Below are positions 14,011 to 15,029 of a DNA stretch of 15,029 bases, piece after piece. The stretch is taken from the NCBI GenBank assembly GCA_002295325.1, contig DBGA01000071.1:642-15670 (forward strand). Direction: 5' to 3'. The DNA comes from Ruminococcaceae bacterium UBA866 (GTDB lineage Bacteria; Bacillota; Clostridia; Oscillospirales; Ruminococcaceae). The position numbers were made by a program, and so were the translations under genes. How positions within the stretch are numbered: the stretch's first letter is position 1; the number at the start of each line of letters is the position of its first letter. The notes beneath the pieces are model-generated. The model did no database searches. It saw only the letters and a program-made list of their open reading frames with translations, and was not told the DNA's origin.

Positions 14011-14460
14011 TATGTTCGGCTTTAAGCCGGTGGAGCCAAAACCACCAATTCCTCTGACGGTATCGTCAAGCTCATCTACAACTATGAGCTGAGGGGTGAA
14101 AACAGGGGAAATTACAAGTTGTGCAATTCTGTCATTCCTTTGAAATGTGTAGTCAGTGTCGCCGTGGTTAATCAAAGGTACCATAAGCTCGCCACGATAA
14201 TCGCTGTCGATTACACCCACGCAGTTTACGGGTGCAATCAAATTTTTAGTAGAAAGTCCACTTCTTGCATAGACCAACCCGACATAAGCAGAACTCTCAA
14301 TCCCTATAGCAATACCCGTAGGAATTTTAATCACTTCATTTGGCTTTATAGTGACTGGACCATCTACATTGGCATAAAGGTCATATCCAGCACTTCCTCG
14401 AGTTGCTCTGGTTGGAACAACTGCATCGGGGGTTAGCTTTTTAATTTTAAGTATTTCCAA
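13996..14460 (-). CDS. dut: dUTP diphosphatase (trimeric dUTPase)
   Basis: Hydrolyses dUTP to dUMP, keeping uracil out of DNA and supplying dTMP synthesis. From the TTG at 14460 the protein is 154 residues and shows all five motifs: 1 AGYDLYA (25-31 region), 2 YARSGLSTKN (64-73), 3 GVIDSDYRGEL (82-92), 4 QRNDRIAQL (107-115), and 5 I-G-G-F-G-S-T-G (138-145). The C-terminal tail is complete. The TTG start is chosen because GGAGG sits 7 nt before it, the length then matches the family, and it follows the U32 peptidase stop by 22 bp. An upstream in-frame ATG (14523) would add 21 residues unlike the family and overlap the peptidase gene. The next gene follows after 120 bp holding a repeat element. 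Confidence 0.95.
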   Translation of the reverse strand: MEILKIKKLTPDAVVPTRATRGSAGYDLYANVDGPVTIKPNEVIKIPTGIAIGIESSAYVGLVYARSGLSTKNLIAPVNCVGVIDSDYRGELMVPLINHGDTDYTFQRNDRIAQLVISPVFTPQLIVVDELDDTVRGIGGFGSTGLKPNIYRYE

Positions 14461-14482
14461 CTTGTTGCCTCCAATCGTTTCG

Positions 14483-15029
14483 TTAAATATTTCTGTAATA
14501 AAGTCCTCTTGTAAAGCTACCATAAGCGGGTACTCTGTCTTTGTAATCAGAAATCACCCTGTCGCATTGCGCCATATTTTCGGTTGTGAAATATAAAATT
14601 CCAAAGGAAAGAGGAGCAACTTCGTGTAGTCTGTCCGCCATGTATAGAGGGTTGCAATTTAAAAGCTCACTGTATTTTTGACGGTTACAGATGATTTTAA
14701 ACCGCATTCCCATTCTATCGGTCAACATATTATTCCCGCTACAATCTTTGCAGCTAAATTGATTTTTAATAGGGCAGTTTTTTAACAGCATCAATGGCAA
14801 ATATCCATACATAAAGATTCCAAGTGGAATGTCTGAGTAAATCTTTTTTGCAGTTTCAATGTTTAGCTCAAAGGAAAGGGTCATATCAGACACACCAATT
14901 TTTTTATAACTATCCACTGCAAGTGAGTTTGCACAGTTTAAGTAAGCTCCACCAAAGATTGTCATTGAAAGTTCGTTTGCCATTTTAATATGGGCAAGGT
15001 TATTTGCATAAACTCGTGAAAAGCCCTGT
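14483..15029 (-). CDS. U32-family peptidase, C-terminal part (cut by the window edge)
   Basis: The frame is open to the right edge (181 residues visible). The codons before the ATG at 14983 read on in frame (Q-G-F-S-R-V-Y-A-N-N-L-A-H-I-K), so that ATG is internal and the real start is outside. The text fits the end of the collagenase-like U32 fold: N-N-L-A-x-x-x-M-A-N-E-L, then G-A-Y-L-N-C-A-N-S, then C-K-D-C-S-G...L-T-D-R-M-G-M-R-F, and the closing F-T-R-G-L-Y-Y-R. The Cys pair in C-K-D-C may be part of a metal or Fe-S site, as proposed for U32 proteins. Some U32 proteins degrade peptides and others modify RNA; the visible part does not tell which. Confidence 0.85.
   Translation of the reverse strand, partial: QGFSRVYANNLAHIKMANELSMTIFGGAYLNCANSLAVDSYKKIGVSDMTLSFELNIETAKKIYSDIPLGIFMYGYLPLMLLKNCPIKNQFSCKDCSGNNMLTDRMGMRFKIICNRQKYSELLNCNPLYMADRLHEVAPLSFGILYFTTENMAQCDRVISDYKDRVPAYGSFTRGLYYRNI

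Noticed and set aside
14461..14523. Longer dut starting at the ATG at 14523
   Set aside because: It would overlap the U32 peptidase gene by 41 nt and add 21 residues before the usual dUTPase start; GGAGG is placed for the TTG at 14460.
1..15029. CRISPR array, transposase, prophage or tRNA/rRNA gene
   Set aside because: I read for regularly spaced repeats, integrase or transposase motifs and tRNA folds and found none; the only repeats are the paired leaders and the single short hairpin element.

Overview
The window looks like a chromosomal housekeeping segment of a low-GC Gram-positive bacterium. It is most likely a member of the Clostridia, perhaps an Oscillospiraceae/Ruminococcaceae-type gut organism. 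The reasons are strong AAGGAG-type Shine-Dalgarno sites, a T-box leader, the order maf-mreB-mreC-mreD-mrdA-minD-mgsA, the hisS-aspS pair, and a DUF4321-type small membrane protein. Every gene I can support lies on the minus strand, so transcription runs from high to low coordinates. No transposase, phage gene, CRISPR array, tRNA or rRNA was seen.

Read in the direction of transcription, the right end (15029 to about 13600) holds the C-terminal part of a U32-family peptidase, dUTPase (dut, probably from a TTG start), a small DUF4321-like membrane protein and the house-cleaning pyrophosphatase Maf. A short dispersed-repeat-like hairpin element sits between dut and the DUF4321 gene. A clear sigma-A promoter (TTGAGA, 17 bp, TATAAT) then starts the cell-shape block mreB, mreC, mreD, mrdA (PBP2), which builds the elongation (rod) complex. 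A second promoter-like site precedes minD and mgsA. No minC, minE or rodA is present.

The middle (about 6600 to 4740) is a tRNA-charging unit. A complete T-box riboswitch precedes hisS, and aspS follows it. The specifier loop reads GAC (Asp), with a His codon CAC overlapping it by one base, so the switch appears to sense aspartyl-tRNA although the first gene is hisS. Each synthetase gene also carries its own copy of a leader of about 91 nt with two hairpins, the second abutting the Shine-Dalgarno site. This duplicated leader is the least ordinary structure in the window.

The left end (about 2950 to 1) holds an uncharacterised multi-pass membrane protein, an SGNH/GDSL hydrolase, an AI-2E-family (PerM-like) permease, and the first 19 codons of a gene that may be a SAM-dependent methyltransferase. 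The first three follow aspS closely without a convincing terminator and may be read from the T-box transcript. Most of the window is ordinary conserved gene content. The interest lies in its regulatory RNA.
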